Source: Lactobacillales bacterium
Lineage (GTDB): Bacteria > Bacillota > Bacilli > Lactobacillales > Vagococcaceae
Direction of reading: 5' to 3'
NCBI GenBank assembly: GCA_015655485.1
Contig: JAATEZ010000180.1
Location: 1 to 7,076, forward strand
DNA length: 7,076 bases
The notes under the pieces are model-generated. The model did no database searches. It worked only from the letters and a program-made list of their open reading frames with translations, and was not told the origin of the DNA. Position 1 is the stretch's first letter; each line of letters opens with the position of its first letter. The position numbers and the translations under genes are program-made. This document shows, in pieces, positions 1 through 5,352 of the stretch.

Positions 1-11
1 AGAGGTTCTTC

Positions 12-530
12 ATGGGGATGCCGTCAATTGGGATCTATTCTTACGAGTTATATAAGGAATATCAAGTGGAAGATATTATCCGTATCGGCTCGGCAGGATC
101 TTATGATGCGGAATTAGAAATTTTTGATGTTGTTCTTGCGGAAAGTGCGTGGAGCGAGTCATCTTATGGAAAAACTCAAAATGGAGATATAAGTGAGTTT
201 CGTTATCCTAGTATATTTTTGAATGAGAAATTGAAAGCAACAGCAGAGTTGAAAAAAATTAACTTGAAAGTGGAGAAAATCCATTCTAGCGATGTTTTTT
301 ATCGAGAAAACAATGTTGATAATTACCTTGCTTTTAGAAAAAAACATGATGTAAAATGTGTTGAGATGGAAAGTTTTGCTTTGTTTCACAATGCTCAAGT
401 TTTGAATAAAAGCGCAGCTTGTTTGCTGACTATTTCTGATTCTTTTGTATCTTTAAAAGAAACAACAGCTAAAGAAAGACAAGATTCATTTACTAATATG
501 ATAGAAATAGCATTAGAGGTAAATTTGTAA
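12..530 (+). CDS. deoD: Purine-nucleoside phosphorylase, DeoD type, incomplete at its 5' end and possibly frameshifted
   Basis: DeoD enzymes split purine (deoxy)nucleosides with phosphate into free base and (deoxy)ribose-1-phosphate, in cytoplasmic purine salvage. The readable 172 residues align with the C-terminal three quarters of the roughly 235-residue family. They begin at the conserved MGMPSIGIY stretch, followed by IIRIGSAGS (Arg24 and Ser27, equivalent to E. coli phosphate-site Arg87 and Ser90), SSDVFY at 92-97, and VEME at 117-120 (Glu120 equals the ribose-binding Glu181). Asp143 in TISDS and Arg156 in AKER match the catalytic Asp204/Arg217 pair with exactly the same 13-residue spacing. 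The first 60-65 family residues are missing, including the other phosphate-site residues. Part of this is the window edge, but the 11 bases before the ATG do not continue the homology in frame, while a neighbouring frame does (see findings). The ATG at 12 is therefore probably internal rather than a true start. The family call is secure; whether the gene is intact is not. Confidence 0.85.
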   Translation: MGMPSIGIYSYELYKEYQVEDIIRIGSAGSYDAELEIFDVVLAESAWSESSYGKTQNGDISEFRYPSIFLNEKLKATAELKKINLKVEKIHSSDVFYRENNVDNYLAFRKKHDVKCVEMESFALFHNAQVLNKSAACLLTISDSFVSLKETTAKERQDSFTNMIEIALEVNL

Positions 531-535
531 AAAGG

Positions 536-588
536 ATACTATAATTATCAGATGGAACTATGCAGCTGACGATTATAGTATTTTTTTT
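536..588 (+). terminator. Intrinsic terminator after deoD
   Basis: A perfect 10-bp stem (ATACTATAAT at 536-545 with ATTATAGTAT at 572-581) is extended inward by a T-G wobble, one mismatch and a further 4 bp (TCAG 548-551 with CTGA 566-569). An eight-T run follows at 581-588. It starts 5 bp after the deoD stop and separates that gene from rsmG. The stem is AT-rich, so its efficiency is uncertain. Confidence 0.8.
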
Positions 589-590
589 AT

Positions 591-618
591 CAAAAGGATT
601 GCGTTTGGCAATCTTTTG
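591..618 (+). repeat. Imperfect hairpin in the deoD-rsmG gap
   Basis: CAAAA-G-GATTGC (591-602) pairs with GCAATCTTTTG (608-618) around a five-base loop, giving 11 bp with a single bulged G at 596. No T run follows on either strand, so it is not a standard terminator. It overlaps the candidate -35 hexamers of the rsmG promoter and could be an operator dyad, an RNA element on read-through transcripts, or chance. Confidence 0.45.
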
Positions 619-633
619 GGATAAAGTAATAAA
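605..633 (+). promoter_or_regulatory. Candidate rsmG promoter
   Basis: TTGGCA at 605-610 (five of six matches to the -35 consensus) is followed after 17 bp by AATAAA at 628-633 (four of six). An overlapping alternative is TTGCGT at 599-604 with TAAAGT at 622-627, also 17 bp apart. Either would start transcription just before or at the palindrome at 637-658. A promoter is expected here because a terminator lies directly upstream, but neither pair is strong. Confidence 0.35.
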
Positions 634-636
634 AGA

Positions 637-658
637 TGTGAAACAATTTTGTTTCACA
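637..658. repeat. 22-bp palindrome made of everted parS half-sites
   Basis: TGTGAAACAA (637-646) is the exact reverse complement of TTGTTTCACA (649-658), with only two T bases between them. It contains GTGAAACA (638-645) and TGTTTCAC (650-657), which are the right and left halves of the Firmicutes parS consensus, but in outward-facing order with a 4-bp spacer. It sits 21 bp before the rsmG start codon and just before its ribosome binding site. It could be a transcription-factor operator, an RNA hairpin affecting rsmG translation, or a relic of a ParB site. The dyad itself is certain; its role is not known. Confidence 0.6.
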
Positions 659-678
659 AATTATGTAAGGAGTGAATT

Positions 679-1401
679 ATGAATCCTGATGAATTTAAGC
701 AAGAATTAGAGAAAAAAAATATTTTATTAAGTTTAAATCAGATGGAACAATTTAAAAAATATTTTTTACTTCTAAATGAATGGAACGAAAAAATCAATCT
801 TACAGCAATCAAAGAGAAAAATGAAGTATATTTGAAACATTTTTATGATTCTATAAGCCCTAGTTTTTTTATTGATTTATTTAAACAAAAAGATATCAAA
901 TTATGCGATGTCGGTTCTGGAGCCGGTTTTCCAAGCATTCCATTGAAAATAATATTTCCTGATTTAGAAATAACAATTATTGATTCTTTAAATAAGCGAA
1001 TTATTTTTTTGCAGGAGTTAGTAAATCAATTAGAACTAAAGAAGGTTTTTCTTTGTCATGATCGAGCGGAGACTTTAGGTCAAAATGAAAAATATCGTGG
1101 ACAATTTGATATAGTTACAGCTAGAGCAGTGGCACGATTGAATATTTTATCTGAATTATGTATTCCGTTGATAAAAAAAGATGGTTTATTCTTAGCGATG
1201 AAAGCAACAAAAATTGTGGAAGAACTTAATGAAGCAGAAAGAGCCATAAATTTGTTAGGGGGAGAGATCATGACAACCTATTCGTTATCTCTGCCGATTG
1301 AACTGGATGAGCGAAATATTATTGTTATTAAGAAAAAAAAGAATACACCTCAAAAATATCCTAGGAAGCCTGGATTACCAAATAAATCACCACTTATTTA
1401 A
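679..1401 (+). CDS. rsmG: 16S rRNA (guanine527-N7)-methyltransferase RsmG
   Basis: RsmG (formerly GidB) transfers a methyl group from S-adenosylmethionine to N7 of G527 in the 530 loop of 16S rRNA, in the cytoplasm on the assembling 30S subunit. The 240-residue length is typical. The family motif NLTAI is at 40-44, the SAM-binding glycine-rich loop DVGSGAGFP at 77-85, the ribose-contacting acidic residue in IIDS at Asp102, and the conserved TARA segment at 147-150. A basic PRKPG-type tail ends the protein, as usual for Firmicutes RsmG. The ATG is chosen because AAGGAG at 667-672 lies 6 bp upstream and the N-terminus matches the family. In related genomes the gene commonly sits next to parA, as here. 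It looks more A-rich than parA/parB, with an eight-A run at 712-719. Loss of RsmG is known to give low-level streptomycin resistance; this copy shows no disruption. Confidence 0.97.
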   Translation: MNPDEFKQELEKKNILLSLNQMEQFKKYFLLLNEWNEKINLTAIKEKNEVYLKHFYDSISPSFFIDLFKQKDIKLCDVGSGAGFPSIPLKIIFPDLEITIIDSLNKRIIFLQELVNQLELKKVFLCHDRAETLGQNEKYRGQFDIVTARAVARLNILSELCIPLIKKDGLFLAMKATKIVEELNEAERAINLLGGEIMTTYSLSLPIELDERNIIVIKKKKNTPQKYPRKPGLPNKSPLI

Positions 1402-1432
1402 AAGAATGTTAAAAGCAAGAAAAAGAGTTATA

Positions 1433-1441
1433 TGTTACAAT
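1433..1441 (+). promoter_or_regulatory. Candidate extended -10 promoter for parA
   Basis: TGTTACAAT combines the TG of an extended -10 element with TACAAT, which is five of six to consensus. No good -35 hexamer lies 16-18 bp upstream, which extended -10 promoters can tolerate. Transcription would start near 1448, about 50 bp before parA. The same bases form the left arm of a short ATGTT-N8-AACAT dyad (1432-1449) that loosely resembles parS. No terminator is seen between rsmG and parA, so read-through from rsmG is also possible. Confidence 0.35.
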
Positions 1442-1499
1442 AAAAACATTGATTTATAGTAGAAGATTAGTTGGATAGAAAAGAATCGGAGGAGAAAAG

Positions 1500-2267
1500 A
1501 TGGCACGAATTATCTCAGTGGCGAATCAGAAGGGCGGCGTAGGAAAAACAACAACAACAGTTAATTTAGGCGCGTGCCTAGCGTTTTTTGATCGTAAAGT
1601 ATTGCTTGTAGATATTGATGCACAAGGAAATGCTACAAGTGGTATTGGTGTTCGAAAGTCAGATGTTGAAAAAGATATATATGATGTTTTGGTTGATGAA
1701 TACCCTATAAAAGAAGTAATTTTACATACTACTAGGGAAAATTTAGATATTGTTCCAGCTACGATTCAATTAGCCGGTGCAGAAATAGAATTAACTTCAA
1801 TGATGGCACGTGAATCGAGATTAAAATCGGCTATTGCAGAAGTTGCTGATGATTATGATTATATATTGATTGATTGTCCACCGTCATTAGGCCATTTGAC
1901 AATAAACGCATTTACAGCAAGTGCCTCTATTCTTATACCAGTCCAATGTGAATACTATGCTTTAGAAGGACTAAGTCAATTGTTAAATACAATTCGTTTG
2001 GTTCAAAAACATTTTAATCCTGGTTTAAGGATTGAAGGCGTCTTATTGACTATGTTTGATGCTCGAACTAATTTAGGTTCAGAAGTAGTGGATGATGTGC
2101 GAAAGTACTTTCGCGAACGTGTTTATGATACGATCATTCCACGAAATGTTCGTCTTTCTGAAGCCCCAAGCCATGGCTTATCCATTATTGATTATGATCC
2201 ACGTTCAAGAGGAGCCGAAGTTTATCAAGCTCTAGCCAAGGAGGTTTTAACACATGAGCAAAAGTAA
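1500..2267 (+). CDS. parA: Chromosome-partitioning ATPase ParA (Soj)
   Basis: ParA/Soj is a deviant Walker-type ATPase that dimerises on ATP, binds DNA non-specifically and works with ParB-parS complexes to segregate origins. In Bacillus it also modulates DnaA. The 255-residue length fits the chromosomal, helix-turn-helix-free class. The deviant Walker A is KGGVGKTTT at 11-19, with signature Lys11 and catalytic Lys16. The A' motif is LLVDIDAQGN at 35-44 with Asp40, and Walker B is YILIDCPPS at 121-129 with Asp125. The C-terminal RNVRLSEAPSHG segment is typical of the family. The ATG is supported by GGAGGAG at 1488-1494, 5 bp upstream, and by the family's usual N-terminus. The last 14 bp overlap parB, which suggests translational coupling. 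Some Bacillales carry the ParB paralogue gene noc between rsmG and parA; there is none here. Confidence 0.97.
   Translation: MARIISVANQKGGVGKTTTTVNLGACLAFFDRKVLLVDIDAQGNATSGIGVRKSDVEKDIYDVLVDEYPIKEVILHTTRENLDIVPATIQLAGAEIELTSMMARESRLKSAIAEVADDYDYILIDCPPSLGHLTINAFTASASILIPVQCEYYALEGLSQLLNTIRLVQKHFNPGLRIEGVLLTMFDARTNLGSEVVDDVRKYFRERVYDTIIPRNVRLSEAPSHGLSIIDYDPRSRGAEVYQALAKEVLTHEQK
2238..2244 (+). promoter_or_regulatory. parB ribosome binding site inside parA
   Basis: AAGGAGG lies within the last codons of parA, 9 bp before the parB ATG at 2254. This near-perfect site fixes the parB start and the 14-bp gene overlap, and implies that ribosomes finishing parA can feed parB. Confidence 0.85.
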
Positions 2268-3147
2268 GGGGTTAGGAAGAGGGATAGACGCACTTTTTCA
2301 AGACTTTGCAGCTTTGGAAGAGGTTGATATTCACAAAGAAGAGGTTGTGGATTTAAATTTAGATGAATTACGTCCCAACCCATATCAACCAAGAAAAACA
2401 TTTGATGAGGCCGCCTTGAATGAGTTGGCAACTTCTATTAAACAAGCAGGGGTTTTTCAACCTATTATTGTTCGTAAGTCCAGTGTGAAAGGCTATGAGA
2501 TTATTGCTGGTGAGCGCAGGTATAGAGCTTCTGTCATAGCTGAAAAAGTTACGATACCTGCCATTGTGCGAGAGTTTGATGAAGAATCCATGATGCAGAT
2601 AGCAGTCCTAGAAAATTTGCAGCGTGAAGATCTAACTCCATTGGAAGAAGCAGAAGCTTATGATATGCTAATGAAAAATTTGAAATTAACTCAAGTCGAA
2701 GTGGCTGAACGGCTTGGTAAAAGCCGACCTTACATAGCAAATTATTTAAGGCTGCTTGCTTTGCCTGATGAGGTGAAAAGTATGTTGCAACAAGACATCT
2801 TGTCAATGGGTCAGGCGAGAACTCTTTTAGGACTGAAAGAAAAGGAAAAAATAGTATCAATTGCAAAAAAAGCATTAAAAGAAAACTTGACTGTTCGTCA
2901 ACTGGAACAATTAGTGATTCGAATCAATGAGAACCCCGAAAATCCAACTTTCAAAAATGAAATAAAAAAAACAAAATCAAAACCGTATTATATTCGTGAA
3001 GGTGAAGATCGTTTAATGGATAAATTTGGAACTTCTGTAGTTATTCAAGAAAAAGAAGGTAAAGGAAAAATCGAAATCGAATATATGTCTCAAGCCGATT
3101 TAACTAGGATTTTAGATATTTTAGAAATTCATTTTGATGAACAATAA
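2254..3147 (+). CDS. parB: Chromosome-partitioning protein ParB (Spo0J)
   Basis: ParB is a CTP-dependent DNA clamp that loads at parS, spreads along flanking DNA, recruits SMC and stimulates ParA ATPase. Length is 297 residues, near the usual 280-300. The N-terminal KGLGRGIDALF (5-15) is the expected ParA-contacting segment. The ParB/Srx-like CTP-binding domain runs from about 31 to 125 and shows LRPNPYQPRKTF (39-50), AGVFQPIIVR (65-74) and the nucleotide-binding GERRYRA (86-92). ENLQREDLTPLEEA (120-133) leads into the parS-reading helix-turn-helix, about 144-168 (LTQVEVAERLGKSRPYIANYL). The remaining basic linker and the C-terminal 40 or so residues form the dimerisation domain. All key motifs are present, so the protein should be a working clamp. 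No full consensus parS was found in the window, unlike in some Bacillus species where one lies inside the gene. DUF951 follows after 18 bp, probably in the same transcript. Confidence 0.97.
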   Translation: MSKSKGLGRGIDALFQDFAALEEVDIHKEEVVDLNLDELRPNPYQPRKTFDEAALNELATSIKQAGVFQPIIVRKSSVKGYEIIAGERRYRASVIAEKVTIPAIVREFDEESMMQIAVLENLQREDLTPLEEAEAYDMLMKNLKLTQVEVAERLGKSRPYIANYLRLLALPDEVKSMLQQDILSMGQARTLLGLKEKEKIVSIAKKALKENLTVRQLEQLVIRINENPENPTFKNEIKKTKSKPYYIREGEDRLMDKFGTSVVIQEKEGKGKIEIEYMSQADLTRILDILEIHFDEQ

Positions 3148-3165
3148 AAAAGGAAGGTTGAACAA

Positions 3166-3351
3166 ATGTATGATTTAGGGGATATCGTTGAAATGAGAAA
3201 ACCGCATGCATGTCAAGCGAATCGTTGGGAAATAATTCGTATGGGAATGGACATAAAAATAAAATGTACTAAATGTGGTCATATAGTGATGTTGCCGCGA
3301 AGAGAGTTTAATAAAAAAATCAAAAAAATTTTGGAAAAAAAAGGGGAATAA
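3166..3351 (+). CDS. DUF951 family small protein, function unknown
   Basis: A 61-residue protein of the DUF951 family, whose Bacillus member I recall as YyzM. Function is not established. Residues 3-12 (DLGDIVEMRK) are the family's conserved start. His14 and Cys16 precede CTKCGH (34-39), which looks like a zinc knuckle with CxxC, plus two possible ligands in HAC; metal binding is inferred. The tail from about residue 45 is strongly basic (NKKIKKILEKK), compatible with nucleic-acid or ribosome contact. AGGAAGG at 3151-3157 is 8 bp before the ATG. The gene sits 18 bp after parB and 46 bp before ychF, a placement that appears conserved in Firmicutes. Three A runs of 7-8 bases in the tail make this segment prone to polymerase slippage. 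The family assignment is confident; the role is open. Confidence 0.9.
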   Translation: MYDLGDIVEMRKPHACQANRWEIIRMGMDIKIKCTKCGHIVMLPRREFNKKIKKILEKKGE

Positions 3352-3397
3352 TTTTTTTGTTTTTTCGCCCTAAGTTCAAAAGAAAGAGAGAGCAAGT

Positions 3398-4498
3398 ATG
3401 GCACTAACAGCAGGTATAGTTGGTTTACCAAATGTTGGAAAATCAACTTTATTTAACGCAATAACAAAAGCAGGAGTAGAAGCTGCAAATTATCATTTTG
3501 CCACTATTGATCCTAATGTTGGTATGGTGGAAGTTCCTGATTATCGGTTGCAAAGATTAACAGAGCTAGTTCATCCCAAAAAAACAGTTCCTGCAACGTT
3601 TGAATTTACGGATATTGCTGGAATCGTTAAAGGAGCTAGTCAAGGTGAAGGATTAGGAAATAAATTTTTAAGTCATATCAGGCAAGTAGATGCAATTTGT
3701 CATGTTGTTCGATGCTTTGATGATGAAAATATTACTCATGTTGAGGGCAGAGTAGATCCGATAGCTGATATTGAGACCTTGAATTTAGAGTTAGTCTTAG
3801 CTGATTTAGAATCAGTAGAGAAACGGTACACACGTGTGGCTAAGGTAGCTAAAACAAAAGACAAAGAGGCTATTGCTGAATTAGCTGTGTTAGAAAAAAT
3901 AAAGATTGTGCTGGAGGATGGAAAATCAGCACGCAGTATAGAATTTTCAAAGGAAGAACAGCTGATTGTAAAAAGCTTGTTTTTATTGACAACAAAACCA
4001 GTTTTATATGTAGCTAATGTTTCAGAAGAAGAAGTAGCAGAACCGAATAATAATCAATATGTTCAACAAGTATTGAAATTTGCTAATGGAGAAAATGCTG
4101 AAGTTATCATAGTTTGCGCTCGTGCAGAAGAAGAGATCGCAGAGTTGGATGATGAAGACAAAAATGTTTTTTTGGAGGCCCTTGGAATAAGCGAGTCTGG
4201 ACTTGATAAATTGATTAGAGTGGCATATCATCTATTAGGATTAGCCACCTATTTTACTGCTGGTGAGCAAGAAGTTAGAGCATGGACATTTCATCGGGGA
4301 ATGAAGGCCCCTCAATGTGCGGGGATTATTCATACAGATTTTGAACGTGGTTTTATTAGGGCTGAAACCGTATCTTTTAATGATTTAAATGAGTTTAAAA
4401 ATATGCATGCTGCTAAAGAAGCAGGGAAGGTTAGACTGGAAGGAAAAGATTATATAGTACAAGATGGCGACGTAATGTTATTTCGTTTTAATGTCTGA
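3398..4498 (+). CDS. ychF: Redox-regulated ATPase YchF (Obg-family, OLA1-like)
   Basis: YchF is a universally conserved Obg-family P-loop protein that binds ribosomes and hydrolyses ATP rather than GTP; it has been linked to translation and oxidative stress responses. At 366 residues it is family-typical. G1 is GLPNVGKS (9-16), switch/G2 lies around NYHFATIDPNVG (31-42), and G3 is DIAGIVKGAS (72-81). G4 is NVSE (207-210), the NxxE form that replaces NKxD and explains ATP preference. A helical insert covers roughly 135-195, and a TGS domain occupies about 283-366, ending in the conserved DGDVMLFRFNV. The start is set by the standard MALTAGIVGLPNVGKS N-terminus. The ribosome binding site is weak: an AG-rich stretch at 3381-3391 without GGAGG, unlike its neighbours, so coupling to upstream translation may matter. 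No promoter is evident in the 46-bp gap after DUF951. Confidence 0.97.
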   Translation: MALTAGIVGLPNVGKSTLFNAITKAGVEAANYHFATIDPNVGMVEVPDYRLQRLTELVHPKKTVPATFEFTDIAGIVKGASQGEGLGNKFLSHIRQVDAICHVVRCFDDENITHVEGRVDPIADIETLNLELVLADLESVEKRYTRVAKVAKTKDKEAIAELAVLEKIKIVLEDGKSARSIEFSKEEQLIVKSLFLLTTKPVLYVANVSEEEVAEPNNNQYVQQVLKFANGENAEVIIVCARAEEEIAELDDEDKNVFLEALGISESGLDKLIRVAYHLLGLATYFTAGEQEVRAWTFHRGMKAPQCAGIIHTDFERGFIRAETVSFNDLNEFKNMHAAKEAGKVRLEGKDYIVQDGDVMLFRFNV

Positions 4499-4509
4499 TT
4501 GTTATCAGA
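4494..4509 (+). repeat. Small hairpin spanning the ychF stop codon
   Basis: TCTGAT (4494-4499) pairs perfectly with ATCAGA (4504-4509) across a TGTT loop and includes the ychF TGA stop (4496-4498). No T run follows, so it is not an intrinsic terminator. It may be a weak processing or stability element, or chance. Confidence 0.35.
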
Positions 4510-4548
4510 AAACAAAGAGATGATCAAAGTTTATTTAGAGAATTGTTT

Positions 4549-4555
4549 GAGGAGG
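4549..4555 (+). promoter_or_regulatory. Ribosome binding site that supports a TTG start
   Basis: GAGGAGG lies 7 bp before the TTG at 4563 and fixes it as the start of the DUF1129 gene. The next in-frame ATG (residue 44) has no comparable site and would delete conserved sequence. Use of TTG suggests deliberately reduced initiation relative to the neighbouring ATG genes. Confidence 0.8.
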
Positions 4556-4562
4556 CAAAAAG

Positions 4563-5249
4563 TTGGAACAAGAAACGTTGCGAGAAATTGTTGCTGAAAA
4601 TCGTTCATTAGAAGAACAGTTGACAAAAAGAAATGAGCAATATATTTTTGATTTGAAAAAGTCTTTAATTGCAGCTAATTTATCTGAGGAAATGCAGGCA
4701 AAGGTGTTGCACGAGATGCTACCTAACTTAATTGAAGGTCAAAAAACTGGGAAAACTGCTCGACAATTATATGGAACTGTATCCGAAAGAACAATGGAAA
4801 TAATTGAAATGCCAGAACAAATGAAGGAAAGTCCGCAATGGCATGTCTGGTTAGATAATGCTTTACTGTTGCTTGCTATTTTAACTATAATGACTGGTAT
4901 TATGGGGATTTTCTCAAGTAAAAACAATGCTACATTTGGAGTGATCACAATATTGGTAACTTCTATTGCTGGAGGATTTTTTTTAGTGATAATGAACAAG
5001 TATATTTATCAATATGATCGACCTGGAGCTGATAAATCAAAAAAACCAAAGTTTTGGAAATCAGCAGGAATTCTTTTTTTGGGAGCTTTGGGCTGGATTA
5101 TTATTATGTCTGTAACGATGGCTCTTCCGACTAAGATCAATATTAATTTAGATCCGGTTGTAAATGTGATTATTGGGTTATTAGCTTTGGGTGCGCGCTA
5201 TCTTCTAAAGAAAAAACTGAATATTCAAGGAGGCGCTTTTATGCGCTGA
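4563..5249 (+). CDS. DUF1129 family four-helix membrane protein
   Basis: A 228-residue integral membrane protein of the DUF1129 family; no biochemical role is known to me. A charged cytosolic-type N-terminal domain (about 1-95) contains the recognisable family segment from LPNLIEGQKTGKTARQLYG (53-71). Four hydrophobic helices follow at about 98-117, 124-144, 167-188 and 196-215, with a short basic loop (DRPGADKSKKPKFWK, 152-166) between the second and third and a basic KKK stop-transfer after the fourth. Basic residues suggest that both termini and the middle loop face the cytoplasm. There is no cleavable signal peptide. Translation starts at TTG, supported by a strong ribosome binding site. 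It lies 64 bp after ychF and is the last gene before a terminator-like hairpin, so it probably belongs to the parAB-DUF951-ychF unit. The last eight codons contain a second strong Shine-Dalgarno sequence (see findings). The DUF1129 assignment is by recalled sequence pattern and gene neighbourhood. Confidence 0.88.
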   Translation: MEQETLREIVAENRSLEEQLTKRNEQYIFDLKKSLIAANLSEEMQAKVLHEMLPNLIEGQKTGKTARQLYGTVSERTMEIIEMPEQMKESPQWHVWLDNALLLLAILTIMTGIMGIFSSKNNATFGVITILVTSIAGGFFLVIMNKYIYQYDRPGADKSKKPKFWKSAGILFLGALGWIIIMSVTMALPTKININLDPVVNVIIGLLALGARYLLKKKLNIQGGAFMR

Positions 5250-5253
5250 TTAG

Positions 5254-5299
5254 TATAAAAAATTGTCCGAATATTTTTTGATTTGGATGATTTTTTATA
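5254..5299 (+). terminator. Long AT-rich hairpin, probable bidirectional terminator
   Basis: Positions 5254-5272 pair with 5281-5299 over 19 bp with three wobbles and no mismatch, around an eight-base loop. The core (TTGTCCGAAT with ATTTGGATGA) is flanked by six A on the left (5257-5262) and six T on the right (5291-5296), the layout of a terminator that works in both directions. It begins 5 bp after the DUF1129 stop and closes that transcription unit before guaB. Confidence 0.7.
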
Positions 5300-5323
5300 T
5301 AGTAAGTAATGCATTTTTGATAG

Positions 5324-5352
5324 TTGCGTTTTATCTGATTCTTAAAGATAAT
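5324..5352 (+). promoter_or_regulatory. Candidate guaB promoter
   Basis: GATAAT at 5347-5352 (five of six to the -10 consensus) lies 17 bp after a weak TTGCGT (5324-5329). It would give a leader of about 100 bases. A better -35 hexamer, TTGACT at 5395-5400, has no -10 at proper spacing: TATAAA at 5423-5428 is 22 bp away and TAGTTT at 5418-5423 matches poorly. I see no purine riboswitch core or second terminator in the leader. The 211-bp gap (5250-5460) otherwise holds only the upstream hairpin. Confidence 0.35.

Noticed and set aside
382..389. A third TGTTTCAC parS half-site octamer, inside deoD; together with flanks it forms a 12-bp direct repeat (380-391 and 648-659).
   Set aside because: It encodes conserved-looking residues around Phe-His-Asn and has no second half beside it; a 12-bp repeat is expected by chance in an AT-rich 7-kb window.
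159..398. Open reading frame on the minus strand opposite deoD, and similar minus-strand frames opposite rsmG, parB, ychF and DUF1129.
   Set aside because: They lie wholly opposite well-recognised genes, have low-complexity translations resembling no family I know, and lack convincing ribosome binding sites.
547..748. 12-bp exact direct repeat ATCAGATGGAAC at 547-558 and 737-748.
   Set aside because: One copy is in a terminator loop and the other in rsmG codons; this length is within chance expectation and nothing else flanks the copies.
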